DNA of 64,000 nt from positions 186,001 to 250,000 of the forward strand of contig NZ_JAAQQU010000099.1 in assembly GCF_011742145.1 (NCBI RefSeq), given 5' to 3'. Below, one piece after another: positions 18,999-27,432 of this stretch. Origin of the DNA: Flavobacterium sp. J49. GTDB taxonomy: Bacteria; Bacteroidota; Bacteroidia; Flavobacteriales; Flavobacteriaceae. Both the position numbers and the translations under genes were made by a program. The notes beneath the pieces are model-generated. The model made no database searches. It saw only the letters and a program-made list of their open reading frames with translations, and had not been told where the DNA came from. Each line of letters starts with the position of its first letter. The first letter of the stretch is position 1.

Positions 18999-20097
18999 AT
19001 GACAAATACCGAACAAATAAAAGGTATTGTAGAACGCCTTGGTGCGTTGAGGAGGTATCTTTGACATTGATGCCAAGCTTATAGAAATTACCAACGAAGA
19101 AGAAAAAACCTTCGCGCCCGACTTTTGGAACAACGCCAAAGAAGCCGAAATCATTGTCAGAAACTTGCGTTCCAAGAAAAAATGGGTCGAAGATTTTGAG
19201 AAAGGCAATGCTATGGCGGAAGAACTTCAAATGGTGTACGAATTTTTCAAAGACGGCGATGCCACCGAAGCAGAGCTTGATGAGCAGTACGAAATTACAA
19301 ATGCGCACATCGAAAATTTAGAATTCAAAAATATGCTTTCGGATGAAGGCGATAGTTTGAGTGCGGTACTGCAAATTACAGCCGGTGCTGGCGGAACAGA
19401 GAGTTGTGATTGGGCGTCGATGTTAATGCGTATGTATTTGATGTGGGCCGAAAATCAAGGCTATAAAGTCAAAGAGTTGAACTTTCAAGAAGGCGATGTA
19501 GCCGGAATCAAAACCGTGACTTTAGAAATCGAAGGTGATTATGCTTTTGGGTACCTGAAAGGCGAAAACGGGGTGCATCGTTTGGTGAGAATTTCGCCTT
19601 TTGACAGTAATGCCAAACGCCATACATCTTTTGCTTCGGTTTATGTGTATCCATTAGTGGATGATACTATTGAAATTGAAATCAATCCGGCCGATATCGA
19701 AATTATCACTTCTCGCTCAAGTGGAGCCGGTGGACAAAATGTTAACAAGGTAGAAACCAAAGTACAGTTATTCCACAAGCCAACCGGAATTCAAATCCAA
19801 TGTTCAGAAACGCGTTCGCAACAAGACAACCGCCAACGGGCGATGCAAATGTTGAAATCGCAATTGTATGAAATAGAGTTAAAAAAACAACAAGCCCAAC
19901 GCAGTGACATCGAGGCCGGAAAAATGAAAATCGAATGGGGTTCTCAAATTCGGAACTATGTGATGCATCCTTACAAATTGGTAAAAGACGTGCGTTCGGG
20001 TTACGAAACCAGCGATGTTGAAGGCGTCATGAACGGCAATATCGATGAATTCCTGAAAGCCTATTTGATGATGATGGGTCAAAAAGAGGATGAATAA
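18999..20097 (+). CDS. prfB: Peptide chain release factor 2, programmed +1 frameshift
   Basis: RF2 terminates translation at UGA and UAA. The reading frame is in two parts: 21 codons from ATG 18999 to CTT 19059-19061, followed by in-frame TGA (19062-19064), then the +1 frame from GAC 19063 to the stop at 20097. The joined product is 365 residues, the same length as E. coli RF2. The shift site AGGAGGTATCTTTGAC (19050-19065) has the Shine-Dalgarno-like stimulator and slippery CTT-TGA. Downstream are SPF (about 199-201, stop-codon recognition) and GGQ (about 244-246, peptide release). The gene is autoregulated by RF2 level, as in other bacteria. Confidence 0.97.
19050..19065 (+). promoter_or_regulatory. 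prfB frameshift signal
   Basis: AGGAGG (19050-19055), TAT, CTT and TGAC. The SD-like hexamer pairs with 16S rRNA and, with the weak UGAC stop, promotes slippage of the CUU codon into the +1 frame when RF2 is scarce. This differs from the E. coli site only in AGGAGG instead of AGGGGG. Confidence 0.95.
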
Positions 20098-20176
20098 AGT
20101 CAATTTCTGTTTTGGATTATTAGGATATTCAAATCTGTTTTCAGTTATTTGAAATCTATAACCAACCAAAACCACC

Positions 20177-21175
20177 ATGAGTTCTTTCTCAATTCAAGAA
20201 ATCAACAATGTATTACTAGGAGAAATCGTAGGTCATACATCGCATAAAATCACAGCAGCAGAGCAATTAGAATCTGCTGCTGAAACAGAAATATCTTTTA
20301 TTGGCAACAAAAAATATGAAAAGCTTTGGGCAACTTCCAAAGCTTGTGTTGCCGTTGTAAACCAAGACATTAGTATAGAACCCGGTGACAATCGTGCGTT
20401 TATCAAAGTCAAAAATGCCGACTTAGCCATGTCACAAGTGTTGGAACTCTTTGCTCCTGCTCCACCGGTATTTTCAGTTGACATTCATCCCACAGCGGTA
20501 ATCGATGATTCTGTTGCCATAGGAAACGGTGTCCGAATTGGCGCCGGATGTTATATTGGACCAAATGTTACTATCGGTGAAAATACCACTATCTATCCTA
20601 ATGTGACTATTTTAGACGAATGTACAATTGGAAAAAACACCATCATTTGGTCGGGCACTGTCATCAGAGAACGTTGTCATGTAGGCAGTCATTGTATTTT
20701 GCATCCGAATTGTACTATAGGCGCAGACGGTTTTGGTTTCAGACCTTGTCCGGAAAGAGGCTTGGTTAAAATTCCGCAAATTGGAAATGTAATTTTAGGA
20801 AACGGTGTTGAAATTGGCGCCAACTCTTGTGTTGACAGAGGCAAATTTAGCTCAACTGTCTTAGGCGATGGTTGTAAAATTGACAATTTAGTACAAATTG
20901 GGCACAATTCTAAGTTGGGCAAATTCTGCATCATGGCCGGGAATTCCGGTTTAGCCGGTTCCGTAACTTTAGGGAACGGTGTAATTATTGGCGGAAGCGC
21001 TTCGATTAAAGACCACACTACTATTGGCGATGGTGCTATTATTGGTGCCGGTTCGGGAGTAGCTTGTGATATTGAAGCCGGAAAAACAGTTTTGGGTTAT
21101 CCTGCCATTGACGCTCGCGATGCTTTAAAACAATGGGCCATTTTGAAAAGAATGGTAAGAGACTCTAATAAATAA
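20177..21175 (+). CDS. lpxD: UDP-3-O-acylglucosamine N-acyltransferase family (LpxD)
   Basis: Acyltransferase of 332 residues for the third step of lipid A synthesis. The N-terminal uridine-binding domain (about 1-100) has the family pattern EISFIGNKKYEKLWATSKA. A left-handed beta-helix of hexapeptide repeats follows (about 105-290). The catalytic histidine lies in DNLVQIGHNSKLG near 245. It ends in an alpha-helical tail. Flavobacteria often hold a second lpxD beside lpxC-fabZ, so this copy, which has no lpx neighbours, may be the paralogue with a different acyl preference (inference). Confidence 0.88.
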   Translation: MSSFSIQEINNVLLGEIVGHTSHKITAAEQLESAAETEISFIGNKKYEKLWATSKACVAVVNQDISIEPGDNRAFIKVKNADLAMSQVLELFAPAPPVFSVDIHPTAVIDDSVAIGNGVRIGAGCYIGPNVTIGENTTIYPNVTILDECTIGKNTIIWSGTVIRERCHVGSHCILHPNCTIGADGFGFRPCPERGLVKIPQIGNVILGNGVEIGANSCVDRGKFSSTVLGDGCKIDNLVQIGHNSKLGKFCIMAGNSGLAGSVTLGNGVIIGGSASIKDHTTIGDGAIIGAGSGVACDIEAGKTVLGYPAIDARDALKQWAILKRMVRDSNK

Positions 21176-21187
21176 TTACGAATTTGA

Positions 21188-21242
21188 AATTACGAATTAC
21201 GAAGAGATAAATAATTTGTAATTTATAATTCGTAATTCGTTA
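21188..21242. repeat. AATTACGAATTACGA palindromic repeat
   Basis: Arms AATTACGAATTACGAA (21188-21203) and a near-inverted ATAATTCGTAATTCGTTAT (from about 21226) lie directly after lpxD. The same short unit recurs at 48064-48098, so it is a dispersed repeat. It may act as a weak hairpin 3' of lpxD. Confidence 0.6.
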
Positions 21243-21250
21243 TTAAGCTT

Positions 21251-21258
21251 TATATTTG
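21251..21258 (+). promoter_or_regulatory. Promoter -7 box of the small RNA candidate
   Basis: TATATTTG is a perfect TAnnTTTG box. No gene start follows it on this strand; the downstream gene is convergent. Transcription would begin near 21262. No clear -33 TTTG is seen at 17-19 bp. Confidence 0.5.
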
Positions 21259-21260
21259 CC

Positions 21261-21376
21261 ACGAGGATTCCGTAAAGGAAGTTACACCTCACCGCAATTG
21301 TCGATCGCTCCAGATCGACTTTTGTATTTTATAGAACTAACGAAGCCCAAAGTAGATGACTATTTTGGGCTTTTTT
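21261..21376 (+). ncRNA. Candidate structured small RNA, about 115 nt
   Basis: An intergenic stretch with a -7 box, three predicted hairpins and a terminator, and no open frame. Hairpin 1: GAGG (21263-21266) pairs with CCTC (21287-21290) around an inner TTCC/GGAA stem. Hairpin 2: GTCGATC (21300-21306) pairs with GATCGAC (21313-21319) around loop GCTCCA. Hairpin 3 is the terminator at 21343-21376. GC content is visibly higher than in the flanking repeat. No 6S, SRP or tmRNA hallmark was found. It could be a known Flavobacteria RNA motif, which cannot be tested here. Confidence 0.5.
21343..21376 (+). terminator. Terminator after the small RNA candidate
   Basis: AAGCCCAAAGTAG, ATG and ACTATTTTGGGCTTTTTT pair with a small bulge and end in six T on the plus strand. 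On the minus strand the stem lacks a T-run, so it best fits plus-strand transcription ending opposite the dienelactone hydrolase gene. Confidence 0.75.
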
Positions 21377-21393
21377 ATTAAACTGGAATCAAT

Positions 21394-22161
21394 TTATAAA
21401 ACCTCTTTTAAAAAATCTTTAAGAGCAATCCACGAACGTTTGTCGGCCAATTCATTATAGGCTGCGCCTTTGCTGTTATCGCTTCCGGCATCTTTATGAG
21501 TAAAAGCGTGAACCGAATTAGCATAATAAACCATTTGCCAATCGGCACCGGAAGCTCTCATTTCGGTTTGGAAAGCATCAACTTCTTCCTTAGGCACAAA
21601 AGGATCATCGGCGCCATGAAGCACTAAAACTTTTGGGTTAATTTTTCCTATCGGTCTTGATATGTCCTTCCCTAAACCACCGTGAAAAGAAACTACACCT
21701 TGCACTTTTAAATTGGCTCTCGCTGCTTCAATTGCTCCGGTTCCGCCAAAGCAATACCCCATGACTACAATTTTATCCGGATTCGCACCCAGTTTTACGA
21801 GTTGGTCTAATGCCAATTGAATTCTCTTTTGGTATTCGTCATAATTCTTTTTGTAATAACCGGCATTTTTTCCGGCTTCGGCACTGTTTTTCGGACGGTT
21901 GTCTTTTCCGTAAATATCGGCAACGAAAGAATAGTAACCCAGTTCGGCTAATTTCTCTGCACTTTCTTTAGAATGGCCGTCAATGCCAAACCAAGCCGGC
22001 AGAAGCAATACACCCGGTTTGTCTTTTGACACACTTTTTGGCTTAATCCCAAAGCCGCTTAACACTTGTTCACCGTCTTTGTAGTCGACAGCAGTGAGTT
22101 GGGCAAAACTGTTGAATGACAATGACAGTACTATCGCCATGATGATTTTTTTTAGTTTCAT
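21394..22161 (-). CDS. Dienelactone hydrolase family protein, exported
   Basis: Alpha/beta-hydrolase of 255 residues with a signal peptide (MKLKKIIMAIVLSLSFNSFA). The nucleophile elbow is MGYCFGGTG, with cysteine rather than serine as in true dienelactone hydrolases. The acid lies in LHGADDPFVP and the histidine in SVHAFTHK. The natural substrate is unknown, and no aromatic-degradation genes are nearby. The ATG at 22161 was chosen because a strong promoter (22182-22210) lies just upstream, and the alternative start at 22209 would fall inside it. Confidence 0.88.
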   Translation of the reverse strand: MKLKKIIMAIVLSLSFNSFAQLTAVDYKDGEQVLSGFGIKPKSVSKDKPGVLLLPAWFGIDGHSKESAEKLAELGYYSFVADIYGKDNRPKNSAEAGKNAGYYKKNYDEYQKRIQLALDQLVKLGANPDKIVVMGYCFGGTGAIEAARANLKVQGVVSFHGGLGKDISRPIGKINPKVLVLHGADDPFVPKEEVDAFQTEMRASGADWQMVYYANSVHAFTHKDAGSDNSKGAAYNELADKRSWIALKDFLKEVL

Positions 22162-22181
22162 AGTAGTTAAATTAGTTAGCC

Positions 22182-22210
22182 CAAAATTAACTATTAAATG
22201 GTAAAACAAA
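22182..22210 (-). promoter_or_regulatory. Dienelactone hydrolase promoter (decides the start)
   Basis: On the minus strand TTTG (22207-22210), a 17 bp spacer and TAATTTTG (22182-22189) match both boxes exactly. The leader would be about 15-17 bases to the ATG at 22161. Confidence 0.7.
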
Positions 22211-22230
22211 AGTTAATACCATACTAAATA

Positions 22231-22253
22231 AAAAAAGTCTCCGAAGAGACTTT
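22231..22253 (-). terminator. Terminator of the porin gene
   Basis: AAAGTCTC, CGAA and GAGACTTT form a perfect 8-bp stem with a tetraloop; on the minus strand a T-run follows. It starts 5 bp past the porin stop. Confidence 0.8.
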
Positions 22254-22257
22254 AGTA

Positions 22258-23481
22258 TTAGATTCCGATTTCGACTTGAAAGCGCAAGTACCAATTGTTT
22301 TTAGAACTGCCGTCGAAATATTTCAAAGTGTCATAATTCAACTCGGCCTGCAATTTGAAAGTGTGTTCCCAAATGTATTTGGTCAAACCAACCGAATATT
22401 CACGGGTATTTGGTGTCAAGGTTTCAATATCTTTACCCACATTCTGAGTCGAATATCGGGCAATGAATTCATAATTAGACTTAGTGATATAACTGGCTTG
22501 GTAGTCAAATCCGTTACCAACAAACACATAATTGCTTTCGGTAATATCATCGGGATTGAAAGTTAACGCATTTTCGTTCGTGGTTCTCGACATGTAGCTC
22601 ATCATGGCTGCCCAACCGTTGTATTTGAACATGGCATCTAATAAAACAGACTTCATGGTTCTTCTTTCGAATAAATCATTACCCAATTGCCCTTGCGTAC
22701 GCTGTGCGTGATTGTTTTGGTGAAAAGCACCGGATAACAATAATTTTGGTTTCTTTTCACGGATTACATCGCCTTCAAAATAAGTCCCGTCTTTGGTAAA
22801 AGCACCAAAAGGCATTAACTCTAATTTTCCTGTCACCGCAATTCCATCATCGGCTTTACCGGTTTGGTTTCTTCCTTCACCACTTGAAAGTGCTGTTTTT
22901 ATGTTATAAGAGAATTTGTCTTTGAATTCGTTCATGTCATGGACTTGAAAACCAAAATCCCTATCAATAGTAAACTTGGCATTGTTAATGGTTCTATCGG
23001 TTAGTTGCAAACCTCCGGAAGAATTAACACGTTGTCGGTTTCCGGGTAATTTGGTTTGACCAAAACTAATGTTCCAATTTTTAGTAGGACGATAAAATAC
23101 TACCGCATCTCTGATGATGTTAATGTTTTCGCCTTCTTTGACTTCACCCACATCTCCCGGTGCAAATGACAATTGAATAGCATATAAGAATTTTGGATTA
23201 CCAACATAACCGTCAAATCGCAAACGCAAACGACGCACTTGACCGTCATAAGCCCCATTTTCACCATCGTTCTCAATATAAGAAACGCGATTTTGCATTC
23301 GGAAACGGATGTTCATTTGGAACAAACTATCCGGTGATGTTATTCCGATTCCTTTACCAAAACTGTAATAAGGCAAGGCCGATAGTTTGATATCGTTGTC
23401 ATGCTTGGTCTGCTCAATAGTAACCTGAGCCGAGATTGATATTGATACCAGTAAAGTAGCAATGAGTAATACTTTTTTCAT
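22258..23481 (-). CDS. Outer-membrane porin, phosphate-selective O/P-like
   Basis: Outer-membrane beta-barrel of 407 residues with a signal peptide ending near ISAQ (about residue 19). Alternating hydrophobic and polar strands and an aromatic-rich C-terminus (WYLRFQVEIGI) fit the OprO/OprP-type porin family. RRLRLRFDGYVG near 85 is typical. Placement after DUF47 and PiT genes on the same strand suggests phosphate passage across the outer membrane, but the gap upstream holds the PiT terminator, so it is probably transcribed on its own. Confidence 0.85.
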   Translation of the reverse strand: MKKVLLIATLLVSISISAQVTIEQTKHDNDIKLSALPYYSFGKGIGITSPDSLFQMNIRFRMQNRVSYIENDGENGAYDGQVRRLRLRFDGYVGNPKFLYAIQLSFAPGDVGEVKEGENINIIRDAVVFYRPTKNWNISFGQTKLPGNRQRVNSSGGLQLTDRTINNAKFTIDRDFGFQVHDMNEFKDKFSYNIKTALSSGEGRNQTGKADDGIAVTGKLELMPFGAFTKDGTYFEGDVIREKKPKLLLSGAFHQNNHAQRTQGQLGNDLFERRTMKSVLLDAMFKYNGWAAMMSYMSRTTNENALTFNPDDITESNYVFVGNGFDYQASYITKSNYEFIARYSTQNVGKDIETLTPNTREYSVGLTKYIWEHTFKLQAELNYDTLKYFDGSSKNNWYLRFQVEIGI

Positions 23482-23564
23482 GTTTAGTTGTGTGTGTTGT
23501 TGTTTAGTCTTAATGATAAATTGATGTTTAGTAAATGATTTAATAACAAATAAGGATTAGTTAT

Positions 23565-23597
23565 AAAAAAAGCCAACCATTACAGTTGGCTTTTTTG
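23565..23597 (-). terminator. Terminator of the PiT gene
   Basis: AAGCCAAC, CATTACA and GTTGGCTT pair perfectly; on the minus strand a T-run follows. It lies about 15 bp past the PiT stop and separates it from the porin gene. Confidence 0.8.
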
Positions 23598-23609
23598 CAT
23601 ATAAATTTT

Positions 23610-24941
23610 TTAGATAAATATTTTTAATAAATAGTAAACCAAAGCCGCTAAAACTGCAGAAACCGGAATAGTTAAAATCCAAGCCCACAATAGTTTTACA
23701 GTTACACCCCAACGAACGGCTGAAACCCTTTTAGTCACTCCTACTCCAATGATAGAACCTGTAATGGTATGTGTAGTCGATACAGGGATTTTAAAGTGTT
23801 CTGTAGAGAATAAAGTTAACGCACCCGCTGATTCGGCAACTACGCCTTCAAAAGCGGTTACTTTAGTAATTTTGGAACCCATGGTTTTTACAATTTTCCA
23901 ACCACCACTTAAAGTTCCTAAAGCGATTACGGTATAACAAGTCAACGGAATCCATTCCGGCATTACACCGTCAATTTTCACACCGTCTTTTTCAGAAGGT
24001 AAAACCACATTCAGGTCTAACCAACCGGCAGACATATCGATATTCGGATTAGATTTGATGTAAACTGCTACTGCAGCTGCAATGATTCCCATTACTTTTT
24101 GAGAGTCGTTTCCACCGTGGCCTAAACTGAAAGCGGCTGAAGACAACAACTGCATTCGCTTTAATACTCTTTCGGCTTTGGCAGTAGAGAAACTACTAAA
24201 GACCAAGTTAAAAATAGCCAAACTGTAAAAAATGATAGCTACTAAAAACCATTTGATATTGGATGGTTCGCTAATGAAATACCAAAATTTGTTATGGAAT
24301 AATGCTTTTTTAGGTTCGACATCAAATTTTAATACAGAAACAAAAAACCAAAGCGCTAATAACATTAAAACCACAGTCAATACTTTTGGCCAAACATTCT
24401 TTTTAGAAGAATACATTAACCATAGAGAAATGAAATAGGAAATAATCATTCCCAACAAAGGAGCAAAAACAATAAACAAGATTACTATAACAACTCCAGA
24501 AGGCAATAGTTCTCCTTCTTTAGCATCTTTTAACCAGTTTACAATTTTAAATCCGGCGTGCTCGGGATCAGTTACATCACGGAACCCGTGAGCAATAGCT
24601 GCTCCGGCGAATCCACCAATTAAAGTATGTGACGATGAAGATGGAATTCCTTTCCACCAAGTGATTAAGTTCCAAATAATAGCCGCAATAACTCCGGCTA
24701 AAATCACCGTCAAGTCAATACTGCTGGTATGGGCTGTTTTGGCTACGGTATCGGCTACACCGAATCCGAAAACCCAATACGCCAAGAAGTTAAAAAGCGC
24801 TGCCCAAAGTACGGCCTGAAAAGGTGTTAAAACCTTTGTCGCTACAATCGTTGCAATTGAGTTGGCTGCATCGTGAAAACCATTGATGTAGTCAAAAACT
24901 AAAGCAAGAAAGATGATAATTAATAATAAAGTAAAATCCAT
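23610..24941 (-). CDS. Inorganic phosphate transporter, PiT family
   Basis: Low-affinity phosphate symporter in the inner membrane, 443 residues with about 10-11 membrane helices. Both PiT signature repeats are visible: GFHDAANSIATIVAT (21-35) near the N-terminus and GHGGNDSQKVMGIIAAA (near 275) in the second half. The C-terminal HFKIPVSTTHTITGSIIGVG repeats the N-terminal IPSSSSHTLIGGFAG. It follows the DUF47 gene by 25 bp, the usual PiT partner, so the two form an operon. Confidence 0.95.
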   Translation of the reverse strand: MDFTLLLIIIFLALVFDYINGFHDAANSIATIVATKVLTPFQAVLWAALFNFLAYWVFGFGVADTVAKTAHTSSIDLTVILAGVIAAIIWNLITWWKGIPSSSSHTLIGGFAGAAIAHGFRDVTDPEHAGFKIVNWLKDAKEGELLPSGVVIVILFIVFAPLLGMIISYFISLWLMYSSKKNVWPKVLTVVLMLLALWFFVSVLKFDVEPKKALFHNKFWYFISEPSNIKWFLVAIIFYSLAIFNLVFSSFSTAKAERVLKRMQLLSSAAFSLGHGGNDSQKVMGIIAAAVAVYIKSNPNIDMSAGWLDLNVVLPSEKDGVKIDGVMPEWIPLTCYTVIALGTLSGGWKIVKTMGSKITKVTAFEGVVAESAGALTLFSTEHFKIPVSTTHTITGSIIGVGVTKRVSAVRWGVTVKLLWAWILTIPVSAVLAALVYYLLKIFI

Positions 24942-24966
24942 AAAAGTTGGTTTTTATTATAACTGT

Positions 24967-25611
24967 TTATGAATGTTTTACTGAAATTTGTTCCATTACG
25001 TTGGAAACACTTTTACATTTGTCTGAAGCTGACTCCAAAGCAGAAAGTACTTCTTTGTATTTGATGATGTTTTTTACATCAGTCTCATTTTCAAAGATAT
25101 CCGCTACCGCTTTATCAAATACTGAATCGGCTTTGCTTTCTAATTTATTGATTTTTTTACAAGTATCTTTTATCGCTTTGTGGTCTTTCATGTCTTTCAA
25201 TTCTTTGATACCCACATTAATCAACTGACAAGCTTCTAAATTAATTTCGGTTAATTTACGAATCGATTTGGTGATTTTTTCCACTTGGTACAAACGCATT
25301 CTACTCGCTGCACCGTGCATATAATCTGCCACATTATCAATCGCTTTAATTAAGGAGTGAATGTCTTCTCTATCAAAAGGAGTGATAAAGTTTCTACTCA
25401 ATTCCAAGTGTGTTTTATGAGTAATCTCTTCGATAGTTGCTTCCAACTCTTCGATTTTTCTGAAATAATCTTCACGTTCTGTTTTTGGAGCATTTACGGC
25501 TTCGTGCAAGGTTTCCGCTAATAAAACTAAATTTGAAGAGGCTTGTTCAAAAAGAGGAAAGAATTTTTTATCTTTTGGAACTAAAAACTGGAAAATACTG
25601 TTTATTGACAT
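24967..25611 (-). CDS. DUF47 family PhoU-like protein
   Basis: Cytoplasmic all-helical protein of 214 residues of the DUF47 (TIGR00153) family, related to PhoU. These proteins are encoded next to PiT transporters and are thought to tune phosphate uptake. The conserved segment DREDIHSLIKAIDNVADYM lies near 120-138. It is the first gene of the DUF47-PiT operon, with a perfect -7 box at 25629-25636. Confidence 0.92.
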   Translation of the reverse strand: MSINSIFQFLVPKDKKFFPLFEQASSNLVLLAETLHEAVNAPKTEREDYFRKIEELEATIEEITHKTHLELSRNFITPFDREDIHSLIKAIDNVADYMHGAASRMRLYQVEKITKSIRKLTEINLEACQLINVGIKELKDMKDHKAIKDTCKKINKLESKADSVFDKAVADIFENETDVKNIIKYKEVLSALESASDKCKSVSNVMEQISVKHS

Positions 25612-25628
25612 AGTGTTAAAATTTGATG

Positions 25629-25636
25629 CAAATGTA
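25629..25636 (-). promoter_or_regulatory. Promoter -7 box of the DUF47-PiT operon
   Basis: TACATTTG on the minus strand is an exact TAnnTTTG match, about 18 bases before the start codon. No strong -33 box is visible. Confidence 0.5.
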
Positions 25637-25745
25637 TTACTCTAATGTTAAGTGAATATTAAATATACTATTACTATTTCTATCGGATTTTACAATTTGT
25701 TAACATAAAAAAACAGCTGCGAATTCTACCCTGATTTCTCTTATT

Positions 25746-25757
25746 GAAAACGTTTTC
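25746..25757. promoter_or_regulatory. Palindrome resembling a LacI-family operator
   Basis: GAAAACGTTTTC is a perfect 12-bp palindrome centred on CG, 36 bp upstream of the acyl-CoA carboxylase start. LacI-family operators typically have an AAACGTTT-like core. No regulator gene is adjacent, so this is only a candidate. Confidence 0.3.
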
Positions 25758-25792
25758 GTAGCTTAGCATCCGAATAAAACAAACACCATTAT

Positions 25793-27421
25793 ATGGACAT
25801 CAACTTCAATAAAAACGAAGATCACAACAAACTTTTACTCACCGATTTAAAACAACGTTTCGCCAAAGTAAGGGTTGGCGGCGGCGAAAAGCGCATAGAA
25901 AAACTACATTCCGAAGGCAAAATGACCGCTCGCGAGCGCATCGATTATTTGCTTGACGCTAAAGCCAACAGCATTGAAATCGGTGCTTTTGTAGGCGATG
26001 GTATGTATGCGGAACACGGAGGTTGTCCTTCCGGTGGCGTGGTGGTTAAAATGGGTTATATCAAAGGCAAACAATGTATAGTAGTAGCCAATGATGCTAC
26101 CGTAAAAGCCGGAGCTTGGTTTCCGATTACCGCTAAAAAAAATCTACGTGCTCAAGAAATTGCCATGGAAAATCGCTTGCCGATTATTTATTTGGTCGAT
26201 TCTGCCGGTGTGTATTTACCTATGCAAGACGAAATTTTCCCTGATAAAGAACATTTTGGACGCATCTTCAGAAACAACGCCATCATGAGCAGCTTGGGCA
26301 TTACCCAAATTGCAGCCGTTATGGGAAGTTGCGTTGCCGGTGGTGCCTATCTTCCGATTATGAGTGATGAAGCCATGATAGTAGATAAAACAGGAAGCAT
26401 TTTCTTGGCCGGAAGTTATTTGGTAAAAGCAGCCATTGGCGAAAACATCGATAACGAAACGCTTGGCGGCGCTACAACGCACTGCGAAATCTCTGGTGTG
26501 ACCGATTATAAAGCCAAAGACGATAAAGACGCTTTAGATAGAATTAAAAGTATAGTAGGTAAAATAGGCGATTATGATAAAGCAGGTTTTAATAGAGAAA
26601 AAGCAATAAAACCAGCCTTAGACGAAAAAGAAATTTATGGTATTTTACCCAAATCGAGAGCCGAACAATACGATATGATGGAAATCATCAAACGTTTGGT
26701 CGACAATTCCGAAATGGACATGTACAAACCCGATTACGGTAAATCAATCATCACTTGTTATGCCCGAATTGACGGTTGGGCTGTCGGTATTGTTGCCAAT
26801 CAAAGAACGGTTTCTAAAACCAAAAAAGGCGAAATCCAATTTGGTGGTGTAATTTATTCGGATTCGGCTGATAAAGCCACTCGTTTTATTGCCAATTGCA
26901 ACCAAAAGAAAATTCCGTTAGTTTTCGTGCAAGATGTAACCGGATTTATGGTTGGTTCCAAAAGTGAACACGGTGGCATCATTAAAGACGGAGCCAAAAT
27001 GGTGAATGCGGTTTCCAATTCGGTTGTACCCAAATTTACTGTGGTAGTTGGTAACTCTTATGGTGCCGGAAACTACGCCATGTGTGGCAAAGCCTATGAT
27101 CCTAGATTAATTTTCGCCTGGCCAAGTGCAGAGTTAGCCGTAATGGGCGGAACGCAAGCCGCCAAAGTATTAGCCCAAATTGAAGCATCATCATTAAAAG
27201 CCAAAGGCGAAACCGTAGACGAAAAAACAGAACAAGAATTATTCGATAAAATCAAAGCGCGATACGATGCGCAAGTTTCTCCTTATTATGCTGCAGCAAG
27301 ATTGTGGACAGATGCGATAATTGACCCGTTAGAAACGCGTACTTGGATTTCTATGGGAATCGAAGCTGCCAATCATGCGCCGATTGAGAAAAAGTTTAAT
27401 TTAGGAGTAATACAAGTTTAA
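25793..27421 (+). CDS. Acyl-CoA carboxylase beta (carboxyltransferase) subunit
   Basis: Carboxyltransferase subunit of 542 residues that moves carboxyl from biotin to an acyl-CoA. Both crotonase-like halves are present. The pattern (SEGKMTARERIDYLLD near 40-55, SCVAGGAYLPIMSDE near 180, GATTHCEISGV near 225, GNSYGAGNYAMCGKAY near 423) is closest to methylcrotonyl-CoA carboxylase beta chains, with propionyl-CoA carboxylase as the alternative. No biotin carboxylase subunit is adjacent, so the partner is encoded elsewhere. It lies 12 bp upstream of a small exported protein. Confidence 0.88.
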   Translation: MDINFNKNEDHNKLLLTDLKQRFAKVRVGGGEKRIEKLHSEGKMTARERIDYLLDAKANSIEIGAFVGDGMYAEHGGCPSGGVVVKMGYIKGKQCIVVANDATVKAGAWFPITAKKNLRAQEIAMENRLPIIYLVDSAGVYLPMQDEIFPDKEHFGRIFRNNAIMSSLGITQIAAVMGSCVAGGAYLPIMSDEAMIVDKTGSIFLAGSYLVKAAIGENIDNETLGGATTHCEISGVTDYKAKDDKDALDRIKSIVGKIGDYDKAGFNREKAIKPALDEKEIYGILPKSRAEQYDMMEIIKRLVDNSEMDMYKPDYGKSIITCYARIDGWAVGIVANQRTVSKTKKGEIQFGGVIYSDSADKATRFIANCNQKKIPLVFVQDVTGFMVGSKSEHGGIIKDGAKMVNAVSNSVVPKFTVVVGNSYGAGNYAMCGKAYDPRLIFAWPSAELAVMGGTQAAKVLAQIEASSLKAKGETVDEKTEQELFDKIKARYDAQVSPYYAAARLWTDAIIDPLETRTWISMGIEAANHAPIEKKFNLGVIQV

Positions 27422-27432
27422 AGTATATCAGT

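Noticed and set aside
18999..19165. prfB as a pseudogene or sequencing error
   Set aside because: The break is exactly the conserved RF2 frameshift site and the joined length matches E. coli RF2.
21261..21376. 6S RNA, SRP RNA or tmRNA for the small RNA candidate
   Set aside because: No long central-bubble hairpin pairing the two ends, no GGAAG-type SRP tetraloop helix, and no tRNA-like end.
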